Assembly: GCA_002454815.1 (NCBI GenBank)
Contig: DKJL01000010.1
Location: 186,001-250,000, forward strand
From: Flavobacteriales bacterium UBA6693
GTDB lineage: Bacteria > Bacteroidota > Bacteroidia > Flavobacteriales > Weeksellaceae
Reading direction: 5' to 3'
DNA length: 64,000 nucleotides
Below the pieces are notes generated by a model. It did no database searches. It saw nothing but the letters and a program-made list of their open reading frames with translations, and was not told the origin of the DNA. A program made the position numbers and the translations under genes. Positions 34,280-43,134 of the stretch are shown piece by piece (the first letter of the stretch is position 1; each line of letters opens with the position of its first letter).

Positions 34280-36514
34280 ATGAAAAAACAGATAATTTCG
34301 GTCGGTGTTCTATTGATTGCTGGCAGTGCTGCGGCGCAAATGCATTATCAACCTGAGAACGACACCATCAGAATTCAACAAATTGAAGACATTAACCTGC
34401 ACAAAACAGGTAATCCCAATAAAGCGCGGCCGCTTTCTTCAAAATCGAATCTTACGATTATGGAAAATCCGCAGCCGGTGGCCATCGTGACGCATGAAAT
34501 TATCGAGCAGCAACAAGCCAAACAACTCAGTGATGTACTCCAGAATGTAAACGGTTTATACATTACCTCTTCGCGTGGTAACTCACAGGACAGCTTTGGT
34601 GGACGTGGTTTTAACTTCGGAAACGATAACATTTTCAAGAATGGTTCCCGTGTAAACAGCGGAGTTTTTCCGGAAGTTTCCGGTCTGGAGCGCGTTGAAG
34701 TACTGAAAGGCGGTAACGCGATGCTCTACGGAAATGTTGCGGCAGGAGGCGTGGTGAATTTAATTACAAAAAAGCCAAGATTTGACTTTGGTGGCAGCGT
34801 CGGCATCAGTGGTGGCAGCTGGAATACCTGGAAGCCAACGGTGGACTTCTACGGTCCTTTGTCCAAAAATGTAGCCTTCCGCGTAAACGGAGCTTATGAA
34901 ACAGCCGACAGCTTCCGCGATGTGGTCGAATCTCAGAAATATTATTTCAATCCATCTTTCGCTTTTAATATCGGCAATAATTCTCAACTTATTGTTGAAG
35001 CTGATTATCTGAAAAACGACTTTACGCCGGATTTCGGAATTGGCTCAATCACCAATAAAGACGGTTCTTATTCCATGAACAACCTGTTGCCAAGAAATGC
35101 TTTTTTAGGTACCGACTGGCAGTTTCAGAACGTTGAGCAGGCCACAGCGGGCATCACATTTAATCATCAGTTCAGTGACTTCTGGACATTAAATGCCGTC
35201 GCTTCGTACCAGAATTATACAAAAGATTACTTCTCTACAGAAAGAGTACAGTGGCAATATGACGCGGCAGACCGCATTTCCTGGAAACGTCCGCTGGGAA
35301 GAACGTATGCTGAGCAGAATTATACTTCTTTGCAGCTAAACCTGAACGGTGAAGTAAAAACCGGGAACGTTAACCATAAGATTTTGGTTGGAACAGACGG
35401 TGATTACGGAACCAACGACTCTTACACCTTCCTGGATGCCGTTACCGGTAAACCGATTGACCGAAACTATTACTACGGTACAAACGGAAGTTCGGCCGGC
35501 ACCATTTATCTGGACGATCCAAACACCTGGGCTTCCGGCGCGATGCCTGAAGCGGTAAAAAGAGACCGGAACAGAATCCCGACTCAACGTTTTGGCCTCT
35601 ACGCGCAGGATTTTATCGAGCTTTCCGACAAATTCAAAGTTTTGGCAGGCTTGAGATGGTCGTACATTGAAAACCTCGATTCCGAAAAGAAGACTTTTGC
35701 AAATGGCGAAACCAAATTAAGCAACGGTACCGTTGACCGCGCTTTTTCACCAAAAGCAGGTCTGGTTTATATGCCTAATGATAATTTGTCTTTATTCGCA
35801 ACGTATACCAATTCTTTCTCGGCCAACACCGGTCGCGACGTGAACGACAAGTCGCTGAAGCCATCGTTGATCGACCAGTTCGAGTTGGGAATGAAGAAAA
35901 ATTTCTGGAATAATGCAGTGGCGTTAAACCTTTCACTGTATCAAATTGAAAACAGAAACTTCTACCAAACTGCAGAATTTATTAACGGTGCTCCGAACTC
36001 GGATTCCAGCATTAAAGAATTCGCCGGAAAAATGCGCAGCCGTGGGATAGAACTCGATATTACCGGAAATCCTACACCGAACCTTTCCCTTATTGCGGGA
36101 GCATCATACAATCACGCAGTGTATCTGGACACACCTGCTGATTTTGGATACGTAGAAAATCAGCGTTTGGTAAGAACGCCTGCCACAACGGCGAATGCGT
36201 CTGTCTTCTACACCTTTACCGATTATCTTAAAGGCCTGAAGTTAGGCGCCAGCGCTTATTTTATTGGCGACCGGATTGCCGGATGGAACGATACCAAGAA
36301 AACCATCAACGACAGAAACGGAGCATCCAGAATGTTGAAAGTTGATGATTATGTGACCGCCAGTTTATCGGCAGGATATGACTGGAATAAGTTTTCTGTG
36401 ATGGCGAAAGTGGGCAATTTATTCGATACGGTAAATTATAATTACCACGAGAATTATTCAGTAAACCCGATTGCGCCGCGCAACGTTTATGTTACCTTGA
36501 CCTACAAACTCTAA
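34280..36514 (+). CDS. TonB-dependent siderophore receptor
   Basis: Outer-membrane gated barrel for ferric siderophores, 744 residues. Signal peptide MKKQIISVGVLLIAGSAAAQ, plug domain from about 50 to 170 (LSDVLQNVNGLYITSSRGN, VEVLKGGNAMLYGNVAAGG, VVNLITKKP) and a barrel ending in an aromatic-type strand (NVYVTLTYKL). Sequences such as YAQDFIELSDKFKVLAGLRW and FSPKAGLVYMPNDNLSLFA are typical of FhuA/FoxA-like receptors. It has no carboxypeptidase-like extension as in SusC. The Fur-like site upstream fits iron control. Ligand unknown. Confidence 0.93.
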   Translation: MKKQIISVGVLLIAGSAAAQMHYQPENDTIRIQQIEDINLHKTGNPNKARPLSSKSNLTIMENPQPVAIVTHEIIEQQQAKQLSDVLQNVNGLYITSSRGNSQDSFGGRGFNFGNDNIFKNGSRVNSGVFPEVSGLERVEVLKGGNAMLYGNVAAGGVVNLITKKPRFDFGGSVGISGGSWNTWKPTVDFYGPLSKNVAFRVNGAYETADSFRDVVESQKYYFNPSFAFNIGNNSQLIVEADYLKNDFTPDFGIGSITNKDGSYSMNNLLPRNAFLGTDWQFQNVEQATAGITFNHQFSDFWTLNAVASYQNYTKDYFSTERVQWQYDAADRISWKRPLGRTYAEQNYTSLQLNLNGEVKTGNVNHKILVGTDGDYGTNDSYTFLDAVTGKPIDRNYYYGTNGSSAGTIYLDDPNTWASGAMPEAVKRDRNRIPTQRFGLYAQDFIELSDKFKVLAGLRWSYIENLDSEKKTFANGETKLSNGTVDRAFSPKAGLVYMPNDNLSLFATYTNSFSANTGRDVNDKSLKPSLIDQFELGMKKNFWNNAVALNLSLYQIENRNFYQTAEFINGAPNSDSSIKEFAGKMRSRGIELDITGNPTPNLSLIAGASYNHAVYLDTPADFGYVENQRLVRTPATTANASVFYTFTDYLKGLKLGASAYFIGDRIAGWNDTKKTINDRNGASRMLKVDDYVTASLSAGYDWNKFSVMAKVGNLFDTVNYNYHENYSVNPIAPRNVYVTLTYKL

Positions 36515-36554
36515 GTTCAATTTTTCATTCATATCACTTTTTTTTACAAGACCG

Positions 36555-36578
36555 CAGTGGAAACTTATGTTTCCGCTG
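36555..36578 (+). terminator. Hairpin between TonB receptor and PepSY genes
   Basis: CAGTGGAAAC pairs with GTTTCCGCTG (one G-T pair) around TTAT, followed by TTGTTGTT. It could end the receptor message partially and let a fraction read into the PepSY gene 62 bases further on. Confidence 0.6.
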
Positions 36579-36640
36579 TTGTTGTTAAATAACCCGAAAG
36601 CTTTCGTCCGAAAAAAAACAAACCAAAAAACAGATAAAAC

Positions 36641-37159
36641 ATGGCAAAAATCAGAGACACAAAATCGTTCATGCGGATTACGCACCGCTATTTAGGGTAT
36701 TTCGCGGCCGGCATTATGGCAGTGTACTCGCTCAGCGGCGTGCTGCTAATTTACCGGGATACCAATTTCCTGAAGAAAGAAAACAAATATGAAGTGGTTT
36801 TGAAGCCCAATATGACCGATAAAGAACTGGCCAAGGAAATTAAAATGAGAAACGTGGAATTCGAACCGGGAGCCGGACCGGTAAAAACTTTCAAAGACGG
36901 TTCTTACAACGAAGCTACCGGCGAAGCAAAATATACCAAAATGCAGCTGCCTCCCGTTTTGGAGAAGTTTAACCAACTGCACAAATCAACTTCTACCCAT
37001 CGCTACGCGTCGCTGAACACCGTCTTCGGATTCACGCTTTTCTTTTTCGTGATTTCCTCTTTTTGGATGTTTAATTTTAAATCTAAAGCCTTCCGTCGCG
37101 GCATGATCTATGCGGGCATCGGTTTCGTCCTGGCGGTGATCATGGTTTTCTTTCAGTAG
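36641..37159 (+). CDS. PepSY-associated membrane protein
   Basis: 172 residues with an N-terminal helix (YLGYFAAGIMAVYSLSGVLLIYRD), a soluble segment of about 75 residues, and two C-terminal helices (TVFGFTLFFFVISSFWMF and GMIYAGIGFVLAVIMVFF). The first helix with its histidine (MRITHRYLGY) and the LSG-LIY pattern is that of PepSY-TM proteins, which often sit beside TonB receptors and are linked to siderophore-iron reduction. It is shorter than the usual 350-550-residue family members. Confidence 0.75.
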   Translation: MAKIRDTKSFMRITHRYLGYFAAGIMAVYSLSGVLLIYRDTNFLKKENKYEVVLKPNMTDKELAKEIKMRNVEFEPGAGPVKTFKDGSYNEATGEAKYTKMQLPPVLEKFNQLHKSTSTHRYASLNTVFGFTLFFFVISSFWMFNFKSKAFRRGMIYAGIGFVLAVIMVFFQ

Positions 37160-37257
37160 CGACCGAATTATATTTAAATAAAAATAGCGGTAAAACTGCC
37201 GCGGGAATTTCACTGCAAATATTTACCGCAAAAAGAAGCTACACGCAAAAATTTAGT

Positions 37258-37265
37258 TATCTTTG
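37258..37265 (+). promoter_or_regulatory. -7 promoter box of rpsP-rimM
   Basis: TATCTTTG matches TAnnTTTG, 47 bases before the rpsP ATG. The leader contains a small hairpin GGGA/TCCC at about 37283-37297. Confidence 0.5.
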
Positions 37266-37312
37266 CACCCTTAATATTTAACTGGGACGAGTTCCCGAAA
37301 ATTCAAACAATT

Positions 37313-38026
37313 ATGTCAGTAAAAATCAGATTACAAAGACACGGTAAAAAAGGCAAACCTTTTTTCCACATCGTAGTGGCCGATGCCAGAGCGAGCAGAG
37401 ATGGTAAATTCATCGAAAAAATCGGTACCTACAACCCGGTCGTAAATCCGGCGGTAATCGAACTCAACGTTGACGCGGCTGTAAAATGGCTGAACAACGG
37501 TGCACAGCCAACGGATACTGCAAGAGCGATCTTGTCGTACAAAGGCGCTCTTTACAAAAAACACCTTCAGGGTGGTGTAGCTAAAGGTGCTTTTGATCAG
37601 GCTGAGGCAGATACCCGTTTCAACACGTGGCTGGAAGGCAAAGAACAACAGGTTCTTGGTAAAAAAGACAACTTGGCAAAATCGAAAGAAGAAGCCAAAA
37701 AAGCAGCCTTTGACGCAGAAAGTAAAGTAAACCAGGCAAGACTGGACGCTGCAGCGAAAATCGAAGCAGACGCGAAAGCAGAAGCAGATGCGAAGTTAGC
37801 AGAAGAAAAAGCGGCTGAGGAAGCTAAAGCTGCTGAAGAAGCTGCCGCCAATGCACCTGCAGAAGAAGAAACTGCTGACGAAAAAACGGTAGCCCAAACC
37901 GTAGCAGAATCGATCGGTGAGGCCGCAGCGGTAATCGCTGACGTGGTCGATACCGTGAAAGATACCGTTGCTGATGTTACTGAAAAACTTACCGGAAACG
38001 GCGAGGAAGAAGAATCTAAGGCGTAA
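37313..38026 (+). CDS. rpsP: 30S ribosomal protein S16 with long acidic C-terminal tail
   Basis: The first 80-100 residues are a normal S16: VKIRLQRHGKKGKPFFHIVV, ADARASRDGKFIEKIGTYNP and the DAAVKWLNNGAQPTDTAR helix. After about residue 115 the protein continues for some 120 residues as a low-complexity Ala/Glu/Lys tail with long helical character (AAAKIEADAKAEADAKLAEE, EEAAANAPAEEETADEK). S16 binds 16S rRNA during early 30S assembly. Extended S16 tails are known in Bacteroidota, but this one is more than half of the protein. rimM follows after 15 bases. Confidence 0.93.
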   Translation: MSVKIRLQRHGKKGKPFFHIVVADARASRDGKFIEKIGTYNPVVNPAVIELNVDAAVKWLNNGAQPTDTARAILSYKGALYKKHLQGGVAKGAFDQAEADTRFNTWLEGKEQQVLGKKDNLAKSKEEAKKAAFDAESKVNQARLDAAAKIEADAKAEADAKLAEEKAAEEAKAAEEAAANAPAEEETADEKTVAQTVAESIGEAAAVIADVVDTVKDTVADVTEKLTGNGEEEESKA

Positions 38027-38041
38027 TAAAACAGCACCGTT

Positions 38042-38584
38042 ATGCGGAAAGAAGATTGCTATTTTTTAGGAAAAATCACGCGCAGACACGGTCTTCAGGG
38101 AAATGTATTCCTTAAGCTGGATACAGACCAACCTGAAATGTATAATAAACTGGAATCAATATTCGTTGACATCAACGGATTATTGGTTCCGTTTTTTATT
38201 GCAAAACAATCGTGGAGCAAAGGAGATACGCTCATCATCTCATTCAGGAATTCTACCGAGGCGCTCGTCGATCAGGTACTTTCCAAAGACGTGTATCTGC
38301 CGCTTTCCACTCTGCCCAAACTCACTGGAAATAAATTCTATTACCACGAGGTTATCGGTTTTGAAATCCGTGAAGCGGACGGTAAGTCCTGCGGCGTCAT
38401 CGAATCGGTGAACGACCAAACAGCACAACATTATTTTTTGTTGAAACTTGCTGATAAGCAGGTAATTGTCCCGATAATTAAAGATTGGATCCTGGAGCTG
38501 AACCGTGAGGAAAAATATATTAAAATGGATTTGCCCGAAGGTTTGATGGACGTTTTTTTAGTACCCTCTAAAAAAGACGAATAA
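38042..38584 (+). CDS. rimM: Ribosome maturation factor RimM
   Basis: 180 residues with an N-terminal RimM domain (DCYFLGKITRRHGLQGNVFL) and a C-terminal PRC-barrel (YYHEVIGFEIREADGKSCGV, PIIKDWILELNREEKYI). RimM helps 30S head assembly and binds S19; pairing with rpsP in one operon is usual. A strong terminator follows. Confidence 0.93.
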   Translation: MRKEDCYFLGKITRRHGLQGNVFLKLDTDQPEMYNKLESIFVDINGLLVPFFIAKQSWSKGDTLIISFRNSTEALVDQVLSKDVYLPLSTLPKLTGNKFYYHEVIGFEIREADGKSCGVIESVNDQTAQHYFLLKLADKQVIVPIIKDWILELNREEKYIKMDLPEGLMDVFLVPSKKDE

Positions 38585-38650
38585 TCTGTTTTTTTTAAAT
38601 GTTGCAAAGTCAGGATAATTTAAACTCACGATTATTCACAAAAAAGATTA

Positions 38651-38678
38651 AAAACGCCTTATTATAAGGCGTTTTTTT
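38651..38678 (+). terminator. Terminator of rpsP-rimM
   Basis: AAAACGCCTTAT and ATAAGGCGTTTT form a perfect stem around a single central T (the innermost pairs open to form the loop), followed by seven T. Confidence 0.9.
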
Positions 38679-38721
38679 ATTTTAATTTTTTCCGGGCAAC
38701 AAAGATTACGCCAATTTTTAG

Positions 38722-38729
38722 TAAGTTTG
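38722..38729 (+). promoter_or_regulatory. -7 promoter box of asnS
   Basis: TAAGTTTG matches TAnnTTTG. The 69-base interval to the ATG contains an imperfect GC-rich inverted repeat (CCGC/GCGG, about 38744-38758). Confidence 0.45.
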
Positions 38730-38798
38730 CATAGACCGGTCACCCCGCAATGCAAGCGGTGTCCCGACGAATTTCAAAAAATAAACTGACTGCCAAGC

Positions 38799-40244
38799 AT
38801 GAGAACGACGATAAAAGAACTACTGGGAGATTACAAAAAACTGCTGCATCACGACATCACCATTTACGGCTGGGTTCGCGCTTTCCGCTCCAACCGTTTT
38901 ATCGCGCTGAATGACGGTTCTACCATCAATAACCTGCAGATCGTGGTCGATTTTGAGCAGTTCCCGGAAGATGTTTTAAAGAACATCAGTACAGCGACGT
39001 CCTTAAAGATCGTGGGCGAGGTTATTGAAAGCCAGGGAAGCGGCCAGAATATCGAGATCATTGCAAAAAAGATTCAGGTTTTGGGCGACAATTTCACCGA
39101 AGAGCGCGACAGAACGATCCTTCAACCCAAAAAGCATTCACTGGAAGTCTTGCGCGAGCAGGCGCATCTGCGTTTCCGCACAAACCTTTTCAGTGCCGTC
39201 TTCCGGGTTCGCAGCGCGGTGAGTTTTGCCATCCACGAATTCTTTCACCAAAACCAGTTCTTCTACATGAACACGCCGATAATTACCGGCGCTGATGCGG
39301 AAGGCGCAGGTGAAATGTTTGGCGTCACCAACTTTAATTTAAATGAAATCCCACTCACTGAAGAAGGACAGATCGATTTCGAAAAGGACTTTTTTGGGAA
39401 GAAGACCAATCTTACCGTTTCCGGTCAGCTAAGCGTGGAAACTGCCATGATGGGCCTGGGCCGCGTTTATACTTTTGGACCAACGTTTCGTGCCGAAAAT
39501 TCCAACACCACGCGCCACTTAGCCGAATTCTGGATGGTGGAGCCTGAGGTGGCCTTCAATAATCTGGAAGATAATATCGATTTAGCCGAAGATTTTCTGA
39601 AATATGTGATTGGCTACGTTTTAATAAACTGTAAAGATGACCTCGACTTTTTGGATAAACGTTTTGCCGAAGAACAGAAACAAAAACCTGAAAAAGACCG
39701 TGCGTCGGAAGGTTTAATAGAAAAATTGCAGAATGTTATTGAAAAAAGATTCAAGCGTGTTTCCTACACGGAAGCGATTGATATTCTGCGAAATTCAAAA
39801 CAGAATAAAAAAGGGAAATTCCAGTTTCCGATAGAAGAATGGGGCGCCGATCTTCAGAGTGAACACGAACGCTATTTGGTAGAAAAACATTTCGAAAGTC
39901 CCGTTGTGCTGTTCGATTATCCGAAAGACATTAAAGCCTTTTATATGAAACTGAACGGCGATGGAAAAACCGTAGCAGCAATGGACGTACTTTTCCCGGG
40001 CATCGGAGAAATTATTGGCGGCTCGCAGCGTGAAGATCAGTTTTCGGTTTTAGAGCAGAAAATGAAAGACATGAATGTTGACGCTGAAGAGCTTTGGTGG
40101 TACCTCGACACGCGAAAATTCGGGTCGGTGCCGCACGCAGGTTTCGGCCTCGGTCTGGAAAGGCTTGTACTGTTCGTAACGGGCATGACGAACATCCGCG
40201 ATGTAATCCCGTTCCCAAGAACGCCGCATAACGCGGAATTTTAA
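38799..40244 (+). CDS. asnS: Asparaginyl-tRNA synthetase
   Basis: Class II synthetase, 481 residues. N-terminal OB-fold anticodon-binding domain (ITIYGWVRAFRSNRFIALND), motif 2 in FRAENSNTTRHLAEFWMVEPE, and motif 3 in GFGLGLERLVLFVTGMTNIR. AsnRS is distinguished from AspRS by the short catalytic insertion and the TRHLAEFWM context. rpoN follows after 66 bases, the common flavobacterial order. Confidence 0.96.
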   Translation: MRTTIKELLGDYKKLLHHDITIYGWVRAFRSNRFIALNDGSTINNLQIVVDFEQFPEDVLKNISTATSLKIVGEVIESQGSGQNIEIIAKKIQVLGDNFTEERDRTILQPKKHSLEVLREQAHLRFRTNLFSAVFRVRSAVSFAIHEFFHQNQFFYMNTPIITGADAEGAGEMFGVTNFNLNEIPLTEEGQIDFEKDFFGKKTNLTVSGQLSVETAMMGLGRVYTFGPTFRAENSNTTRHLAEFWMVEPEVAFNNLEDNIDLAEDFLKYVIGYVLINCKDDLDFLDKRFAEEQKQKPEKDRASEGLIEKLQNVIEKRFKRVSYTEAIDILRNSKQNKKGKFQFPIEEWGADLQSEHERYLVEKHFESPVVLFDYPKDIKAFYMKLNGDGKTVAAMDVLFPGIGEIIGGSQREDQFSVLEQKMKDMNVDAEELWWYLDTRKFGSVPHAGFGLGLERLVLFVTGMTNIRDVIPFPRTPHNAEF

Positions 40245-40310
40245 AATAAATTCAGTATGTTTAGGTGTCTCCAAAGACCGCATACGAAAACAGAGAAACA
40301 GCACTGATAT

Positions 40311-41786
40311 ATGTTAAAGCAAAATCTTCAGATGAAACTGGGGCAAAAGTTGGCCCCGCAGCAAATCCAGCTCATGAAGCTTATCCAGCTTCACACGTTG
40401 GAATTTGAGGAAGAACTTGAGCGCGAGCTAGAGGAAAATCCTGCCTTGGAAAAAGTTCAGGAAGAAAATAAAGAAGAAGAGTATAGTGCGGAGGAGAACT
40501 TCGATGATGACGGTACCGAAACCATCGATACCGATTTCGATGTGAATGATTATATCTTCGATGACGAACCTGCCTATAAAACGAGTACCAGCAACTATTC
40601 TGCGGACGATGAAGAATTTGATAACCAGTCATTACTTACCGAAGGGCAGTCTTTATATGATTATCTTCTGGAGCAGATCCGTCTTTCCAACATTGAAGGA
40701 CAGGATCTGGACGTGGCGGAATACCTTATCGGGAATTTGGATAATGACGGTTATCTGCGGCGAGAACTGAAGCAGATTGTTGACGATCTTGCATTTTCCC
40801 AAGGGATTTTCACCACACCGGAAAATGTGCAGGAAGTACTCGAAAACTATGTGCAAAAGCTGGATCCGCCGGGTGTAGGCGCCCGAAATCTGCAGGAATG
40901 TCTGCTGTTGCAGATCGAGAAAAAGGTAAGTTCGGACAAGGCGGTGACTTTGGCGGCCAACATTCTTCGTAACCAGTTCGATGCGCTTACCAATAAACAT
41001 TACAATAAGATCATTCAGAAATACGATATCGAAGAAGAGGATCTTAAAGATGCGATCGAGGTAATTTCCAAACTTTCGCCGAAGGTAGGAGGAAATTTCG
41101 ATACCCAAACTATTACGATCAATAACGAAATCATCCCCGATTTTTTAATTACAATAAAAGACAACGGCGACAAAGGCATCGAAGTAATCCCCTCACTTAA
41201 CAGTAAAAATGCACCTTCTCTGCGGGTTTCAGATGAATATAAAGATATTCTTACCACGTATTCTCACGATAAGAAATCGCCGGAGCACAAGCAGGCGGCA
41301 CTTTTTATTAAACAAAAACTGGATGCTGCCAAGTGGTATATTGATGCCATCAACCAGCGGCAGAATACCCTTTTGCAAACCATTTCTGCCATTGTTAAAC
41401 TGCAGAAAAATTATTTCATCACGGCCGACGACAAATCGCTCAAGCCGATGATTCTGAAAGATGTCGCCGATATTACGGGATTTGATATTTCTACCATTTC
41501 GCGCGTGGTGAAAAGTAAATATGCCGATACCCCCAACGGAATCGTTTACCTGAAAAGTCTGTTTTCAGATTCACTTACCAATGATGACGGCGAAGAGGTT
41601 TCTACCAAAGAAATCAAAACGCATCTTCAGGACGTTATCGCCGCCGAAAATAAACGTAAACCGCTGACTGACGATGCTTTGGTAGGTTTATTAAAAGAAA
41701 AAGGGTACAATATTGCCAGAAGAACGATCGCGAAATACCGAGAACAGCTGAACATTCCGGTGGCCCGTTTGCGCAAAGAATTATAG
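40311..41786 (+). CDS. rpoN: RNA polymerase sigma-54 factor RpoN
   Basis: 491 residues. Region I is glutamine/leucine-rich (LKQNLQMKLGQKLAPQQIQL) and contacts activators; region II is highly acidic (about 45-100, DDDGTETIDTDFDVNDYIF); region III includes the core-binding domain and helix-turn-helix; the C-terminal RpoN box is ARRTIAKYREQLNIP. Sigma-54 needs AAA+ enhancer-binding activators; none is encoded in this window. Confidence 0.96.
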   Translation: MLKQNLQMKLGQKLAPQQIQLMKLIQLHTLEFEEELERELEENPALEKVQEENKEEEYSAEENFDDDGTETIDTDFDVNDYIFDDEPAYKTSTSNYSADDEEFDNQSLLTEGQSLYDYLLEQIRLSNIEGQDLDVAEYLIGNLDNDGYLRRELKQIVDDLAFSQGIFTTPENVQEVLENYVQKLDPPGVGARNLQECLLLQIEKKVSSDKAVTLAANILRNQFDALTNKHYNKIIQKYDIEEEDLKDAIEVISKLSPKVGGNFDTQTITINNEIIPDFLITIKDNGDKGIEVIPSLNSKNAPSLRVSDEYKDILTTYSHDKKSPEHKQAALFIKQKLDAAKWYIDAINQRQNTLLQTISAIVKLQKNYFITADDKSLKPMILKDVADITGFDISTISRVVKSKYADTPNGIVYLKSLFSDSLTNDDGEEVSTKEIKTHLQDVIAAENKRKPLTDDALVGLLKEKGYNIARRTIAKYREQLNIPVARLRKEL

Positions 41787-41810
41787 TTAAAGCAAACTTT
41801 TAACAACATT

Positions 41811-41837
41811 AAAACGGGTTTTTTGCCCGTTTTTTTA
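41811..41837 (+). terminator. Terminator of rpoN
   Basis: AAAACGGG pairs with CCCGTTTT and is followed by further T. It lies between convergent genes. Confidence 0.85.
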
Positions 41838-41856
41838 TTTAAATTTTTGATGAACT

Positions 41857-42528
41857 TTAATTTTGCTGTTCTATCTTTTGCAATTGATGTAGATTTTTTG
41901 CCAATCTTCTCAAAATGAAACCATAAACGAGACGGTAATAAATCCAGATCAACAGCACGCTGATTCCCATCATCATAACCAACGCAATAATGAAATTCCG
42001 TATGCCGGGTGTGGCCAGGTCAATATGTTGATTACTTAAAATCATCAAAGTAAAAGCGCCGAGAATAATGGTGAAAGTGATGACCAGAATGATATTGGCC
42101 AAAATAAAGAGCTGTACCGTTTTTTTGAACCGGATAATCTGAAGTATTAATCTCCGCAAATTTGCCTCTACCGAAATCTTGCGGTAATTTTTATAAAAAA
42201 AGTAAACGAAAGTTGCGGTCAGTATGAGGCTGACAATTTTCAAACCCAAGTAAAGTTGCGCTAAAGTTTGCTCGAAAATAATCGTGTCGCGAAGGCCCAG
42301 TTGTGCCACCATGTCGCGCAGTTCGCTCGTATCGTCGCCGATAAAAGTATAATAAATATTGGCGGCCAGGATAATAGCAAATTCTATGATACTGATAAAG
42401 AGGATATATTTCACATAATTTCGCGAAGACTTATTCAGCATCGATTCAATCTGTGTCGTATCATACACCGATTTCTTCGACTGGTTTTGCCAGCTAGATT
42501 TGAATTGGTCTAAGTCGAATTCAGCCAT
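41857..42528 (-). CDS. Four-helix membrane protein coupled to a sigma factor
   Basis: 223 residues: a soluble N-terminus of about 38 residues (DLDQFKSSWQNQSKKSVYDT) followed by four predicted membrane helices near 40-60, 90-110, 135-158 and 172-195. No named domain recognised. Its start overlaps the end of the sigma-factor gene by 8 bases. The position and the membrane topology with a cytoplasmic N-terminal segment suggest an anti-sigma or sensor role, but no zinc-binding anti-sigma motif (HxxxCxxC) is present. Confidence 0.7.
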   Translation of the reverse strand: MAEFDLDQFKSSWQNQSKKSVYDTTQIESMLNKSSRNYVKYILFISIIEFAIILAANIYYTFIGDDTSELRDMVAQLGLRDTIIFEQTLAQLYLGLKIVSLILTATFVYFFYKNYRKISVEANLRRLILQIIRFKKTVQLFILANIILVITFTIILGAFTLMILSNQHIDLATPGIRNFIIALVMMMGISVLLIWIYYRLVYGFILRRLAKNLHQLQKIEQQN

Positions 42529-43015
42529 GTTTCTGCATTAATTCTTTTAAAGTTTTTTTAAGCCGCGTCATTTTAACGCGCGCATTGACCTCTGAAATAC
42601 CCAGGTTGCCGGCGATATCTCGGTAGGGCAGATCGTCAAGATACATAGTGACGATGGCACGTTCTACGTGCGGCAGCATCTTAATCACCTTGTAAAGGAC
42701 GGCCACATGATGTTCTTTTTCGTCATCGTCCTCCACGAAATCGGCGTGATGGTATTCCTGCAGTTCGTCGGTTTGGGGAGATTTCGTTTTTTTCCGAAAC
42801 AGCGTAATGGCCGTATTTAAGGCAACGCGGTACATCCACGTCGAGATTTTAGATTGCCCTTTGAATGTGTCGTAAGAACGCCAAAGTTGTAACACGATTT
42901 CCTGAAAAAGATCCTGTTCGTCTTCCAGTGTATTGGTATAAAGCCGCGAAACCTTGATGATCAGACCCTGATTATCTTTAATGAGTTTAGCAAATTCCTG
43001 TTCTTTTACGCTCAA
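42521..43015 (-). CDS. ECF-type RNA polymerase sigma factor
   Basis: 164 residues with sigma region 2 (LYTNTLEDEQDLFQEIVLQL, ISTWMYRVALNTAITLFRKK) and region 4 (LPYRDIAGNLGISEVNARVK). Region 3 is lacking, as in ECF sigmas. It probably controls its own operon together with the membrane protein whose gene it overlaps. The signal is unknown. Confidence 0.9.
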   Translation of the reverse strand: MSVKEQEFAKLIKDNQGLIIKVSRLYTNTLEDEQDLFQEIVLQLWRSYDTFKGQSKISTWMYRVALNTAITLFRKKTKSPQTDELQEYHHADFVEDDDEKEHHVAVLYKVIKMLPHVERAIVTMYLDDLPYRDIAGNLGISEVNARVKMTRLKKTLKELMQKHG

Positions 43016-43122
43016 GAGTACGGCATTTTATAACTCAGCGAAGTTAATTTTTTTTAATGAAAAATTAACTTTAAAATATTCTGCGCATTTCACAGCGCCG
43101 GCAGACCTTAAAGTGAATTTAT

Positions 43123-43130
43123 TATCTTTG
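43123..43130 (+). promoter_or_regulatory. -7 promoter box of lptB
   Basis: TATCTTTG matches TAnnTTTG and ends only 4 bases before the lptB ATG at 43135, implying a leaderless transcript. Confidence 0.5.
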
Positions 43131-43134
43131 CTGC

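Noticed and set aside
37597..38037. 146-codon minus-strand frame opposite the S16 tail
   Set aside because: Ala/Ser repeats mirror the Ala/Glu-rich tail of rpsP; typical shadow of low-complexity coding DNA.
38730..38798. GC-rich inverted repeat in the asnS leader as a T-box or attenuator
   Set aside because: Stem is short and imperfect, no T-box specifier features, and T-boxes are not expected in Bacteroidota.
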